Assembly (NCBI GenBank): GCA_025358125.1
Contig: JANYKS010000099.1
Coordinates: forward strand, 1 to 64,000
Direction of reading: 5' to 3'
DNA: 64,000 nucleotides
Origin: Actinomycetes bacterium
GTDB lineage: Bacteria; Actinomycetota; Acidimicrobiia; Acidimicrobiales; Ilumatobacteraceae
How positions within the stretch are numbered: position 1 is the first letter of the stretch; each line of letters opens with the position of its first letter. The notes beneath the pieces are model-generated. The model searched no databases, was not told where the DNA came from, and saw only the letters and a program-made list of their open reading frames with translations. Position numbers and translations under genes: made by a program. This document shows, one piece after another, positions 43,630 through 51,336 of the stretch.

Positions 43630-43712
43630 TGGGTCCCCGTCGGTTCGTCGCGCTGCTGGTTTCCCGATCGAACGAGCATCCGAGCGTGGTCGCCGCGCGA
43701 ATCGGGATATTT

Positions 43713-43728
43713 CTGACTCTGGTGTCAG
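43713..43728. promoter_or_regulatory. Operator-like palindrome CTGAC-TCTGGT-GTCAG
   Basis: Lies between the divergent double-TetR gene (start 43629) and the DUF35/thiolase-like operon (start 43785). Suggests autoregulation of the regulator. Confidence 0.75.
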
Positions 43729-43784
43729 ACTAGGTCCTTGCCGGCCCGATCGAGTTGGTCGCATGCCGACGAGGAGACGACACG

Positions 43785-44204
43785 ATGAGTTTTCAGCCAC
43801 TCCCGGATGTCACGGACGACTCGGCCGCGTTCTGGCAGGGAGGCGTCGACGGCGTCCTGAGGATCCATCGCTGCCGGCAGTGCAGCACGTGGTTCCATCC
43901 GCCAACGCCGGTGTGCCCCGAATGCCTCTCGATGGATGTCGGTCCCGAGGCCACCTCCGGTCGAGCTACGGTGCAGGGCTTCAGCGTGAACATGCAGCCG
44001 TGGGCGCCCGATATGGAGGTGCCCTACGTGGTCGCGGTCGTCTCGGTCACCGATGCGCCCGGCGTTCAGCTCACGACCCGGCTCGTCGACGTGAGCCCCG
44101 ACGCAGTGACCGTCGGAATGCTCGTCGAGGTGATCTTCCAGCACGTTGACGACATCTACTTGCCGCTGTTCAGGCCCGTCATCGAACCATCGGAGGCCTC
44201 GTGA
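43785..44204 (+). CDS. DUF35/OB-fold partner of the thiolase-like aldolase
   Basis: 139 residues with a complete zinc ribbon (CRQC..CPEC) followed by an OB fold (ATVQGFSVNMQPWAPDMEVPYVVAVVSVTD). It shares a stop/start overlap (TGATG) with the thiolase-like gene, so a one-to-one complex is likely. In steroid catabolism DUF35 domains (ChsH2) hold the Ltp2 aldolase in place; the same arrangement is inferred here. ATG 43785 is preceded by GAGGAGA. Operator-controlled. Confidence 0.8.
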   Translation: MSFQPLPDVTDDSAAFWQGGVDGVLRIHRCRQCSTWFHPPTPVCPECLSMDVGPEATSGRATVQGFSVNMQPWAPDMEVPYVVAVVSVTDAPGVQLTTRLVDVSPDAVTVGMLVEVIFQHVDDIYLPLFRPVIEPSEAS

Positions 44205-45412
44205 TGAACACCAACAGGTACCTCGGTCAACGGATCGGAGAGCGCGATGCCGTCATCTCCGGGATCGGCCGCTCGGTCGTCGGTCGGAAACTGGGCCGGA
44301 CCGGTCTCTCATTGACGGTCGAGTCTGCGCTTCGTGCGATCGAGGACGCCGGGTTGTCACGCGACGACATCGACGGCCTGTCGACGTATCCGGGAATGAT
44401 GAATGCGTCGCCGGGCATGTCGCCCTGCGGCGTGACCGACGTCCAGGACGCCTTGCGCCTGAAACTCAACTGGTTCTCCGGAGGTGGCGAGACGCCGGCC
44501 CAGCTCGGCGCGGTGTTCAATGCCGTCGCCGCGGTGGCGGCGGGGCTCGCCAACCATGTGCTCGTGTTCCGTACGGTCACCGAGTCCAGCGCTCAAACCG
44601 CCCACCGTCGGGCGAGTGTCGTTGGCTCGGGTGGCGACCGGATCGGTGGCCCGATGCAGTGGATGGTGCCGTTCCACGCCGTGTCGGCCGCGAACTGGGT
44701 CGGCATCTATGCCCAGAGGTACATGCACGATTACGGCCTCAGCCGTGAGCAACTTGGTCAGATCCCGCTGAATCAGCGCCGTCATGCCGCCCGTTACGAC
44801 GAGGCGATCTTCCGGGAGCCGTTGTCGATGGACGACTACCTGGGCGCGCGCATGGTGTCATGGCCGCTCGGACTGTACGACTGCGACATTCCATGCGATG
44901 GCTCGTGCGCACTCGTCGTCTCCCGGGCCGACGCAGCACCGGATCTGAAACAGGTGGTGCGGATCGATGCGATTGGTTCCGCGCTCACCGGCCGCAACAG
45001 CTGGGACCAGCGCGCCGACCTCACCGAGACAGCCGCCCACGACTGCACCAAGATGATGTGGGCCCGGACCGACCTCACAATCGACGACGTCGACACCGTT
45101 CAGCTCTACGACGGCTTCTCGTTCCTCACGATCACGTGGCTCGAGGCGCTCGGGTTCTTCCCAAAGGGTGAGGCCGGCCCGTGGCTCGAGGCCGGCGAGA
45201 GTCGGATCGGCATCGGGGGCGAAGTGCCGCTCAACACCAACGGCGGTCAGTTGTCGGGTGGACGGCTCCACGGTTACGGCTACCTCTACGAGGCATGCGC
45301 GCAGCTTCGGGGTGACGCGACAGGACGCCAGGTGGAAGGTGCCGAGGTCGCTGTCGTCGGTGCCGGTGGCGGCCCACTCGGCGGTTGCATGATCCTGACC
45401 AAGGACCGGTAG
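44204..45412 (+). CDS. Thiolase-like protein of the Ltp2/SCP-x aldolase type
   Basis: 402 residues of the thiolase superfamily, but the nucleophilic Cys region reads WFSGGGETPAQLG and the usual GHP box reads SGGRLHGYGYLYEA, so normal thiolysis residues are absent. VQLYDGFSF and LHGYGYLYEA keep tyrosines like those used by Ltp2 retro-aldolases, which split beta-hydroxyacyl-CoAs. It is coupled to the DUF35 gene. GTG 44201 is an alternative start. It probably carries out the carbon-carbon cleavage of the local pathway; this is inferred from family and gene order. Confidence 0.75.
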   Translation: MNTNRYLGQRIGERDAVISGIGRSVVGRKLGRTGLSLTVESALRAIEDAGLSRDDIDGLSTYPGMMNASPGMSPCGVTDVQDALRLKLNWFSGGGETPAQLGAVFNAVAAVAAGLANHVLVFRTVTESSAQTAHRRASVVGSGGDRIGGPMQWMVPFHAVSAANWVGIYAQRYMHDYGLSREQLGQIPLNQRRHAARYDEAIFREPLSMDDYLGARMVSWPLGLYDCDIPCDGSCALVVSRADAAPDLKQVVRIDAIGSALTGRNSWDQRADLTETAAHDCTKMMWARTDLTIDDVDTVQLYDGFSFLTITWLEALGFFPKGEAGPWLEAGESRIGIGGEVPLNTNGGQLSGGRLHGYGYLYEACAQLRGDATGRQVEGAEVAVVGAGGGPLGGCMILTKDR

Positions 45413-45747
45413 TGCCGTGACCTGAAGGCCGCTCGACGACTGGCCCGACGGCGTCATCGAAGTCGAGCATCCGGGCAGCCGGGGACTCGTTGACGATGGA
45501 GCCGAAGAAGTCGTCATCGGGCCACCACTGGCACTCGGCGTCGGGATTGTGCTGATCAAATGGTCGTGGCGCCTGCTCGACACACGGATACTATTTTGAC
45601 AGCCGCCAGGTTTAGTCCCGAGGAGTAGCGGCAATAGAACAGGTGACGAGAGCCGGCGCCGGTAGCGAAGGGCGCATCATGCGCCGGGAAGGTGACGGGT
45701 GGGATGGCTGAGAACGACCCCAATGTGACCAGGTTGGAACAGAACCG
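45413..45747. other. Gap with a minus-strand coding-like fragment
   Basis: On the minus strand 45585-45420 reads a protein-like stretch (FDQHNPDAECQWWPDDDFFG..NESPAARMLDFDDAVGPVVE) without a start codon and with an in-frame TAG just upstream. I do not recognise the family. It appears to be an orphan fragment. The remainder up to 45747 contains no gene I can support, and presumably carries the promoter of the anti-sigma unit. Confidence 0.4.
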
Positions 45748-46008
45748 TTGAACGAACATCTCACCGACGTCGGCCGCGAGGTCGACCATTTGAAAGAGCC
45801 CGCGGCGCAAGCGGCCGCCGACGTCAAGGAAGCCGCAACCGATGCTGCCAAGCAGGTCGCGAGTTCCTCATCTGACGCAGCGCACGAGATCGCCGACCAG
45901 GCAAATTCTGCGGCCCAAACCGTCAAGCACCAGGGCTCAGGCAGCGAGGGTATGGGTATGGACGGAATCGTGTCTCGTCGTCCGAATCGTGGCGTCAACC
46001 GCAGATGA
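45748..46008 (+). CDS. Small amphipathic-helix protein (stress/phasin-like), function unknown
   Basis: 86 residues from TTG 45748. Residues 15-65 are a continuous Ala/Lys/Asp-rich amphipathic helix (AAQAAADVKEAATDAAKQV..SDAAHEIADQANSAAQ), as in LEA-like or CsbD-type stress proteins. No membrane segment. Its stop overlaps the ATG of the anti-sigma gene (ATGA at 46005), so the two are coupled. The low-complexity C-terminus is Gly/Arg-rich. Confidence 0.5.
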   Translation: MNEHLTDVGREVDHLKEPAAQAAADVKEAATDAAKQVASSSSDAAHEIADQANSAAQTVKHQGSGSEGMGMDGIVSRRPNRGVNRR

Positions 46009-46970
46009 GGACGGGCCCTGCCGCCGGCACACTCGGCAACTTTCACGAGGCTGCCTTCTACGGCAACGACGACGAGTTCCTCGCGATCGTCGTGCCCTTT
46101 GTTGTTGATGGTATTGACGCTCGCGAACCGACCATCGTCGCCTGCGATGACCACTACCGTCAGCTTCTCCATGACGCGGTCGGATCGGACGCTGTCCTCA
46201 ATATCCCTCGAAACGACTCTCACGGTCGTTCGGCGGCGACCCTTGCTTCGTATCAGCGCCTCGTTCGAGACCTCGTCGGCGACGGTGCACAGCAGATTCG
46301 CATCATCGGCGACATGGCGCATCCTGGAACAGGAGACCGATGGAACGACCAATGGGCCCAATTGGAAGCAGTGGTCAACGAAGTGTTCGGCACGTCACCG
46401 GTGTGGACGTTGTGCCCATACGACACCCGCACCACCGCTGAGACGGTTCTGGCCGAGGTGCTATCGACGCATCAGCACATCGCCACCGCCGACGGTCATC
46501 ATCTCCCGAACCCGGCTTTCCTCGACCCGCGTGTCTTTCTGCGCACCCGTGCCCGATATCAGCACCCAGACGACGGGGCGCCGAACTTCGAGATGCATGA
46601 CCCTTCACCGGCCCAAGCACGTCAAGCACTCGCCCGACTGTGCGAATTTTCTCCATTGACTGCGGATCGTCGACACGACTTGGTCATAGCAGTCAGCGAG
46701 ATCATCACCAACGCGGTCAAGCACGGATGCCCGCCGGTGCATCTGCGCGCCTGGCTACTCGACACGCACTGTGTGGTGAGAGTTACCGATCAAGGTTCAG
46801 GACCCGCTGATCCATTCGTCGGACTCGTGCCCGTCGACCACGCTGACGGCGAGGGTGGATTCGGCCTCTGGATCACCAACCAACTCTGTGAAGTCGACAC
46901 GCTTCACGACGATGATGGCTACACCGTTCGCCTCGCTGTCCCATACGGTGCCGACGTGGCCCACGCCTGA
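46005..46970 (+). CDS. MEDS-domain anti-sigma/anti-anti-sigma regulator with HATPase_c_2
   Basis: 321 residues. Residues 10-180 form a MEDS sensory domain (HEAAFYGNDDEFLAIVVPFVVDGI...). Residues 205-315 form an RsbW-like ATPase with N-box SEIITNAVKHG at 231-241 and G1 box TDQGSGP at 261-266, and no histidine-kinase H-box. Such proteins bind and may phosphorylate partner-switching proteins to control an alternative sigma factor. No sigma or STAS gene is adjacent. It is unrelated in style to the surrounding catabolic genes. Confidence 0.8.
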   Translation: MRTGPAAGTLGNFHEAAFYGNDDEFLAIVVPFVVDGIDAREPTIVACDDHYRQLLHDAVGSDAVLNIPRNDSHGRSAATLASYQRLVRDLVGDGAQQIRIIGDMAHPGTGDRWNDQWAQLEAVVNEVFGTSPVWTLCPYDTRTTAETVLAEVLSTHQHIATADGHHLPNPAFLDPRVFLRTRARYQHPDDGAPNFEMHDPSPAQARQALARLCEFSPLTADRRHDLVIAVSEIITNAVKHGCPPVHLRAWLLDTHCVVRVTDQGSGPADPFVGLVPVDHADGEGGFGLWITNQLCEVDTLHDDDGYTVRLAVPYGADVAHA

Positions 46971-47102
46971 AAGGAGCCGCCTTCGTCAGGGGCGAAGGCC
47001 GTGACTTGTTCAGCGGCTGATGTTCGTGTGCCTCACCTTGCCTGCGGACGGTGATCCAATGGTCGAGCCGGGCGATGATCCCATCCCTCGCAAGGGACCC
47101 GG

Positions 47103-47249
47103 TGCGTTCGAACGAGCAAGCAGCTCGCCGAAATCCGTGTCACCGGAGATGTTCACGCGATGCTCCTCCAGCGCGACGCCAAGAATTTCTTGATCCGACG
47201 CGGTTGCCATTCCGTGGTCCCGAACATGCTTGATCGTTCTGCACGCGCG
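47103..47249 (-). pseudogene. DUF5615/PIN-like toxin fragment
   Basis: About 49 codons reading ..TIKHVRDHGMATASDQEILGVALEEHRVNISGDTDFGELLARSNA, the core of the PIN-like DUF5615 family (normally DxEI..A..E.RV..TxDxDFG.LLA). An in-frame TAG lies just upstream and the sequence diverges after the last Ala. No partner antitoxin is seen. A relic of a toxin-antitoxin module. Confidence 0.6.
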
Positions 47250-47323
47250 CTATGTGCACATCACGTATTTCCAGAACCGTTCAAATCTACAGATCGGTGT
47301 AGCGGCCAGTTGCAAACCTGGGC

Positions 47324-47355
47324 GAGCGATTATCGATACGTATGGATAATCGCTC
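47324..47355. repeat. Palindromic element, copy A
   Basis: Perfect 11-bp arms GAGCGATTATC and GATAATCGCTC around a 10-base centre. A diverged copy (about 81 percent identical over 32 bp) lies at 48417-48448, on the other side of the DinB gene. Confidence 0.75.
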
Positions 47356-47480
47356 ACACAAACCACTCGGGCCGCTGGCTACGTCGGCGCATGTTGCCGG
47401 TCTGGATACCGGACGCAAGCGCGTTGACGAACACAGAACGATCGACGCCGGGCGCCAGATCGGGGCTGTCCGCTTGGCTG

Positions 47481-48020
47481 CTACTCGCCGGTGAGCCCGT
47501 CAACCGACTCCCGGATGAGGTCGGCGTGGCCGTTGTGCCGCGCGTACTCCTCGATCATGTGGACCAGGATCCATCGCAGGCTTGGTGCCTGACCGCCGGG
47601 CCAGGTGCGCCGGGCCAGCCGCTCCAGGCCGCCGTCGGCCAGTGCCTCCGCCACCAGGGAGCGGGAGCGGGCCACGGTCTCCTGCCAGAGCGTATAAAGC
47701 TGTTCGGGTGAGTTCTCGGCGGCCGAGTGCCATTCCCAGTCGGGGTCGGCCTTCCAGTCCACCGTGTCCCACGGGGGCTGCCGGTCTCGCCCGTGCAGCC
47801 ACCGGGAGAACCAGTCTTGCTCAACGTAGGCCAGGTGTTTGAGCAACCCGCCCAGGGTCATCGACGAGGCGCCGACGGTCGCCCTCAGGCCGACCGCGTC
47901 CAGTCCCGCGCACTTCCACGCCAGGGTCGCGCGCTGGTACTCCAGGAAGCCCACGAGGGTGGCGGTCTCGTCGGCCGCGAGGGGAGGTTCGGGACGACCC
48001 TGCTCGTCCAGGTAGGTCAT
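47481..48020 (-). CDS. DinB/mycothiol-dependent-transferase-like protein
   Basis: 179 residues from ATG 48020 (MTYLDEQGRPEPPLAADE). The four-helix DinB/DUF664 pattern is clear: TLVGFLEYQRATLAWKC, MTLGGLLKHLAYVEQDWF with the first His, and LRWILVHMIEEYARHNGHADLIRE with two more metal-ligand His. Members are metal-dependent mycothiol or bacillithiol S-transferases. The gene is flanked by two related palindromes and by decayed sequences, so it may have moved as a unit. The longer frame upstream is not protein-like. Confidence 0.8.
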   Translation of the reverse strand: MTYLDEQGRPEPPLAADETATLVGFLEYQRATLAWKCAGLDAVGLRATVGASSMTLGGLLKHLAYVEQDWFSRWLHGRDRQPPWDTVDWKADPDWEWHSAAENSPEQLYTLWQETVARSRSLVAEALADGGLERLARRTWPGGQAPSLRWILVHMIEEYARHNGHADLIRESVDGLTGE

Positions 48021-48150
48021 GGCTCCGTCGTTTCCACCCGCGCAGATTACCGGGTCAGTACGCCCGGCGTTGGCACCTCGTTCGACCCAGAACGAGTATT
48101 GCAGAGCGGCAGATAGGTGGCTTCGCCACGTCTGCCTGTCAGTGAGTCGA

Positions 48151-48195
48151 CATGACTTGGCGGTCGTGTCGCCGGGGATTGACGAAATACGGGCG
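48151..48195. repeat. ~45-bp direct repeat, copy 1
   Basis: Begins CATGACTTGGC and ends GAAATACGGGCG. It aligns with 48526-48571 with about six differences including one indel. Origin unknown. Confidence 0.7.
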
Positions 48196-48416
48196 CGGCT
48201 GCACGACCCCCGGGTACGTGAGCTTCTGCGTCGGGGTTGGGTCCGCTGCGGGCCGAATCTGCTCACCAGCATCTTCACCGTTTCGAGCCGTGTTTCACCC
48301 CGCGGCGAACGCAAACGGGTGCAGATCCACCACGATCCGCCGCTGAACTTGTCGTTGAACTCGCTCACCACCGGCGCCGGACTCCACTGACCACGCCGTC
48401 TGTTCCTGGTTCATGT

Positions 48417-48448
48417 GAGCGAATATCGATACGTCGAGATAATTCCTC
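48417..48448. repeat. Palindromic element, copy B
   Basis: Reads GAGCGAATATCGATACG and continues to CCTC; six of 32 positions differ from copy A at 47324-47355. The right arm has lost perfect pairing. Confidence 0.65.
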
Positions 48449-48525
48449 GCCGAAATCGGTGGAGCGTGGTCAGAGACCGATTGCTGATCCGGTGAACGTG
48501 ATCAACGACAGTTCACGGCGGTCAC

Positions 48526-48571
48526 CATGACTTGGCCGTCACTGTCACCGGGGGTTGATGAAATACGGGCG
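48526..48571. repeat. ~45-bp direct repeat, copy 2
   Basis: Second copy of the sequence at 48151-48195, ending 40 bases before the antitoxin gene. Confidence 0.7.
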
Positions 48572-48611
48572 GCGTGTTGCGTCGTGCTCAGGACGATAGC
48601 ATAATGCAAGC

Positions 48612-48842
48612 ATGCCGAACGTATTGGTGCGTGATCTCCCTGAGAATGTTCATGCCGGACTACAACGCCGGGCCGAGGCTGCAGGCCAGTCTCTCCAGCA
48701 GTTCCTCGCGATCGAACTGACTCGGCTCGCCACAGCGCCGACCATGAGCGACGTGCTCGCACGAATCGCCCGTCGCAAGGGAGGCCGTGTCGGTCTCGAC
48801 ACCGCTGTCCGCGACTTGGACGAAGAACGCAGCCGACGTTGA
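48612..48842 (+). CDS. FitA/VapB-type ribbon-helix-helix antitoxin
   Basis: 76 residues: MPNVLVRDLPENVHAGLQRRAEAAGQSLQQFLAIEL is the ribbon-helix-helix DNA-binding domain of FitA-like antitoxins, and the C-terminal RVGLDTAVRDLDEERSRR would wrap the toxin. It overlaps the toxin start (TTGA at 48839). As in other such pairs it likely represses its own operon. Confidence 0.85.
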   Translation: MPNVLVRDLPENVHAGLQRRAEAAGQSLQQFLAIELTRLATAPTMSDVLARIARRKGGRVGLDTAVRDLDEERSRR

Positions 48843-49237
48843 TCGTCATCGACGCATCGGTGTTGGCCAACGTGGTCGGCGACGACGGCCCGGCCGGTCG
48901 CGCTGCTCGCGCCCGCCTCCTCGACGCCGCCGAAGCATCGACGCCCGACCTGGCAGACGTCGAAACGGTGGCCGTTCTCCGCAAGCGATGGCTGGCCGGT
49001 GACCTCACCGATCGCCGGTTCAGGTCGGCCATCGACGACCTGCTTGCTCTTCCGTTGGCCCGTTTCCCGACCGGCCCGCTGATGATCCGGGCGTACGAAC
49101 TGAGATCCAATGTGACTGCCTACGACGCGAGCTACATCGCTCTCGCCGAGGGACTCGCGTGCACCCTGGTGACAGCCGACGCCCGACTGGCCCGCTCCCC
49201 TGGGACGAACTGCGCGATCGAGATCCTCGCAACCTGA
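48839..49237 (+). CDS. VapC-family PIN-domain RNase toxin
   Basis: 132 residues from TTG 48839. The acidic residues of the PIN active site are in place: D5 (MIVIDASV), E42 (ADVETVAVL), D96 (AYDASYIALAE) and D114 (VTADARL). It should cleave RNA when freed from the antitoxin. The gene is directly coupled to the RHH gene and intact in length. Confidence 0.88.
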   Translation: MIVIDASVLANVVGDDGPAGRAARARLLDAAEASTPDLADVETVAVLRKRWLAGDLTDRRFRSAIDDLLALPLARFPTGPLMIRAYELRSNVTAYDASYIALAEGLACTLVTADARLARSPGTNCAIEILAT

Positions 49238-49460
49238 TCTCGGCCTGCCGTCGATCGTCCGCACCGATCTGTAGATGTGTCACCGTCGAGTGCGGGTCGA
49301 GCTTTGGAGGGCAACCTGTAATCAACCCGACTGCCGCTACGCTGCGCAAGCGCTCCGATCGGCGCTCGTTGTTCTGCGTCGGGCGCCGGGTTGCGGCGGG
49401 AACGAGGATCAAGGCAATATGCGCTTCGTTCATTTCGGAACATGTCGAGTTGGAGGCAGC

Positions 49461-49751
49461 GTGGCCGCTTACGTGATTTATGAAGGTGAGGTGCTCGACC
49501 CAGAGCGCTACGAGGACTACAAGCCCAAAGCGGCCGCCAGCATCGTCGCGGCGGGCGGCAGATACCTCGTTCGAGGCGGCGAGGTCGAGGTGCTGGAAGG
49601 TGAAGCGCCCGCAGGCCGAACAGTGGTTCTTGAGTTTTCGACGATGCAAGCGGCTCGCGCCTGGTACAGGAGCGAGGAGTACAACGAAATCCGCAAGATT
49701 CGCGAAGGCGCTGCTCGCGTTCGGATGTACATCGTTGACGGTTTCGCTTGA
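49461..49751 (+). CDS. DUF1330 family protein
   Basis: 96 residues from GTG 49461: VAAYVIYEGEVLDPERYEDYKPKAAASI..AGGRYLVRGGEVEVLEGE, then VVLEFSTMQAARAWYRSEEYNEIRKIREGAARVRMYIVDG. This is the complete DUF1330 dimeric alpha/beta-barrel fold. Its biochemical role is not known. GGAGG lies four bases before GTG; ATG 49420 would add 14 atypical residues. Confidence 0.8.
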   Translation: MAAYVIYEGEVLDPERYEDYKPKAAASIVAAGGRYLVRGGEVEVLEGEAPAGRTVVLEFSTMQAARAWYRSEEYNEIRKIREGAARVRMYIVDGFA

Positions 49752-49813
49752 CCAACGACGGCACCGAATTTCCGTCCGGTGATCGAGGACGCGTTGGCCC
49801 CGATCGAGAAGGT

Positions 49814-51019
49814 TCAGCCGAGGGCGCCGGCTTCGCGGAGGGCGGCGATCTGGTCCCAATCCATTCCGGCCTCCATCAGGATCATCTCGGTGTCCTGGCC
49901 GAGTTCCGGCGCCGCACCCTGTGGCACGGTCGGTTCGTCATCGAACGACATCGGCGAGGCCACGATGCGGAACTCGATACCCTCGTTGTCAGTGAGCCAG
50001 GGGAGGTACCCGTTCGGCTCGATCTGGGGATGGCTGTGCACTTCCTTGACGTCGAGCACGGGTGCCCAAACGCCACTGAAATGCTCGAGGCGACGCCTCC
50101 ACTCGGCGAGATCGGCCGAACCGAAGATCTCGTCGAGGGTCCGGACGCACTCTTGCTTGTTCTGGAAACGCACCGCCGTGTTGCTGAAGCGCTCGTCGTC
50201 TTTCAGATCGGGGCGCTGCATGACCTCGCAGAGTTCGCCCCAGAACCGGTCGGCCTGGAGCAGCACGAGGTAGATCCAGCGGCCGTCGGCTGTCTTGTAC
50301 CAGTTCGTGAGCGGGTTTCCCGGGCTGGTTCGGTCAGGAATCGTCGGGGCCATGTACGGAGCGGACACGAGGTCGGGGCTCATCGACCACATGCCGACGT
50401 TCATCAGTGACACGTCGACGATCGAGGGCTCACCGGTCCGCTCGCGCTTGAACAGCGCCGTCGAGATCGCTCCGGCCAGGGTGTTGCCGCCTTGCAGGTC
50501 GTAGAACGCGGGTGGCTGGGGCGGAGGAGCGTCGTCACCGATGGAGTCGAGCAGGCGTTTGGCGAAGCCGGAGGTGGCCCAACCGGCGGCGAGGTCGTAG
50601 CCGCCGGTGTCCTTCATCGGACCCTTGCTGCCCCAGCCCGAGCCACGGGCGTAGATGATCTTCGGGTTCGCGGCACGCACGTCGTCGACGTCGAGGCGGA
50701 GTTTCTTGCGCACCTCCGGCAGGTAGCTGGTGAGGAAGACATCGCTGTCGGCCGCGAGCTTGAGCACGACGTCACGCCCCTCGGGCTTGGTGAGATCGAT
50801 CGTGATGCTGCGCTTACCACGGTTCGGCACCTCGTTGAACGGGTTGGGGCCGTTCTTGTCGAGGTTCAACATGTTCTTCAACGCACGCTGCGGGTCCCCG
50901 GTCGGCGGTTCGACCTTGATCACCTCGGCGCCGAGATCGGCCAGGATCGCTCCGGCGGCGGGCACGAAGGTCCACGCGGCGACCTCGAGAACTCGAACTC
51001 CTTCAAGCGGCTTCGACAC
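49814..51019 (-). CDS. Family III CoA-transferase (CaiB/BaiF)
   Basis: 401 residues from GTG 51019, which has GAGGGG five bases upstream. N-terminal LEGVRVLEVAAWTFVPAAGAILADLGAEVIKVEPP and the catalytic Asp region AFYDLQGGNTLAGAI (D174) are present. It would move CoA between carboxylates, a common way to activate or recycle the pathway acid. An exact operator lies 62 bases upstream. Divergent from an acyl-CoA dehydrogenase that also has an operator. Confidence 0.85.
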   Translation of the reverse strand: MSKPLEGVRVLEVAAWTFVPAAGAILADLGAEVIKVEPPTGDPQRALKNMLNLDKNGPNPFNEVPNRGKRSITIDLTKPEGRDVVLKLAADSDVFLTSYLPEVRKKLRLDVDDVRAANPKIIYARGSGWGSKGPMKDTGGYDLAAGWATSGFAKRLLDSIGDDAPPPQPPAFYDLQGGNTLAGAISTALFKRERTGEPSIVDVSLMNVGMWSMSPDLVSAPYMAPTIPDRTSPGNPLTNWYKTADGRWIYLVLLQADRFWGELCEVMQRPDLKDDERFSNTAVRFQNKQECVRTLDEIFGSADLAEWRRRLEHFSGVWAPVLDVKEVHSHPQIEPNGYLPWLTDNEGIEFRIVASPMSFDDEPTVPQGAAPELGQDTEMILMEAGMDWDQIAALREAGALG

Positions 51020-51081
51020 GGCATCCCCTCTATCAACGGTCGGTTTATCATTGGTCGGGCTGTGGGCGTTGGACCCGCATT

Positions 51082-51097
51082 CTGACATATGTGTCAG
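51082..51097. promoter_or_regulatory. Operator-like palindrome CTGAC-ATATGT-GTCAG
   Basis: Outer half-sites are fully symmetric. 62 bases upstream of the CoA-transferase GTG. Confidence 0.75.
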
Positions 51098-51269
51098 CTA
51101 CCGTCGGCATCCGGAAGCCTGCGCTGGCATCGCACCATCCGAGGAGAGCGCCGACCGTCTCCATGCCGAGCAGTATTTCGGGAATCACCGGCCCTTCAGT
51201 TCGGTGGTCACTCATGGTGATCCCCGCGGATGGTTCGTTGATGCGGTCCGGGTGCAGCAGTTCGATCAA

Positions 51270-51285
51270 TTGACACTATTGTCAG
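51270..51285. promoter_or_regulatory. Operator-like palindrome TTGAC-ACTATT-GTCAG
   Basis: 51 bases upstream of the acyl-CoA dehydrogenase ATG (51337), or 15 upstream of the alternative GTG (51301). Confidence 0.75.
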
Positions 51286-51336
51286 ACTCACGGTGCGAAA
51301 GTGTCGGATCGGCTCGAATTGAAGGTGAGTGACATC

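Larger units (their letters stand above)
46971..47480. other. Gap with decayed toxin fragment and palindrome
   Basis: No intact gene. It contains a PIN-like (DUF5615) fragment on the minus strand (47103-47249) and a strong palindrome at 47324-47355. It separates the anti-sigma unit from the DinB gene and looks like accessory debris. Confidence 0.5.
48021..48611. other. Gap containing repeats and no intact gene
   Basis: Two imperfect copies of a ~45-bp sequence (48151-48195 and 48526-48571) and a palindrome copy (48417-48448) lie here. A plus-strand frame ending at 48390 contains DLAVVSPGIDEIRARLHDPRVRELL, which I do not recognise; it may be part of an eroded element. The toxin-antitoxin promoter should be near 48590-48605 (ATAGCATAAT). 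Confidence 0.5.
51020..51336. other. Divergent intergenic region with two operators
   Basis: Holds operators at 51082 and 51270, each serving one flanking gene. A minus-strand frame 51269-51048 (MSDHRTEGPVIPEILLGMETVGALLGW..) is protein-like, but it covers the first operator and overlaps the likely promoter; it may be a small unrecognised gene or a relic. Confidence 0.4.

Noticed and set aside
47481-48371. N-terminal extension of the DinB protein by about 117 residues
   Set aside because: The extra part is basic, shadow-like, and covers the repeat-containing gap; ATG 48020 fits the family's normal length.
47324-48571. Possible CRISPR array from the repeated elements near the DinB gene
   Set aside because: Only two copies of each element, far apart and imperfect, with no regular spacers and no cas genes.
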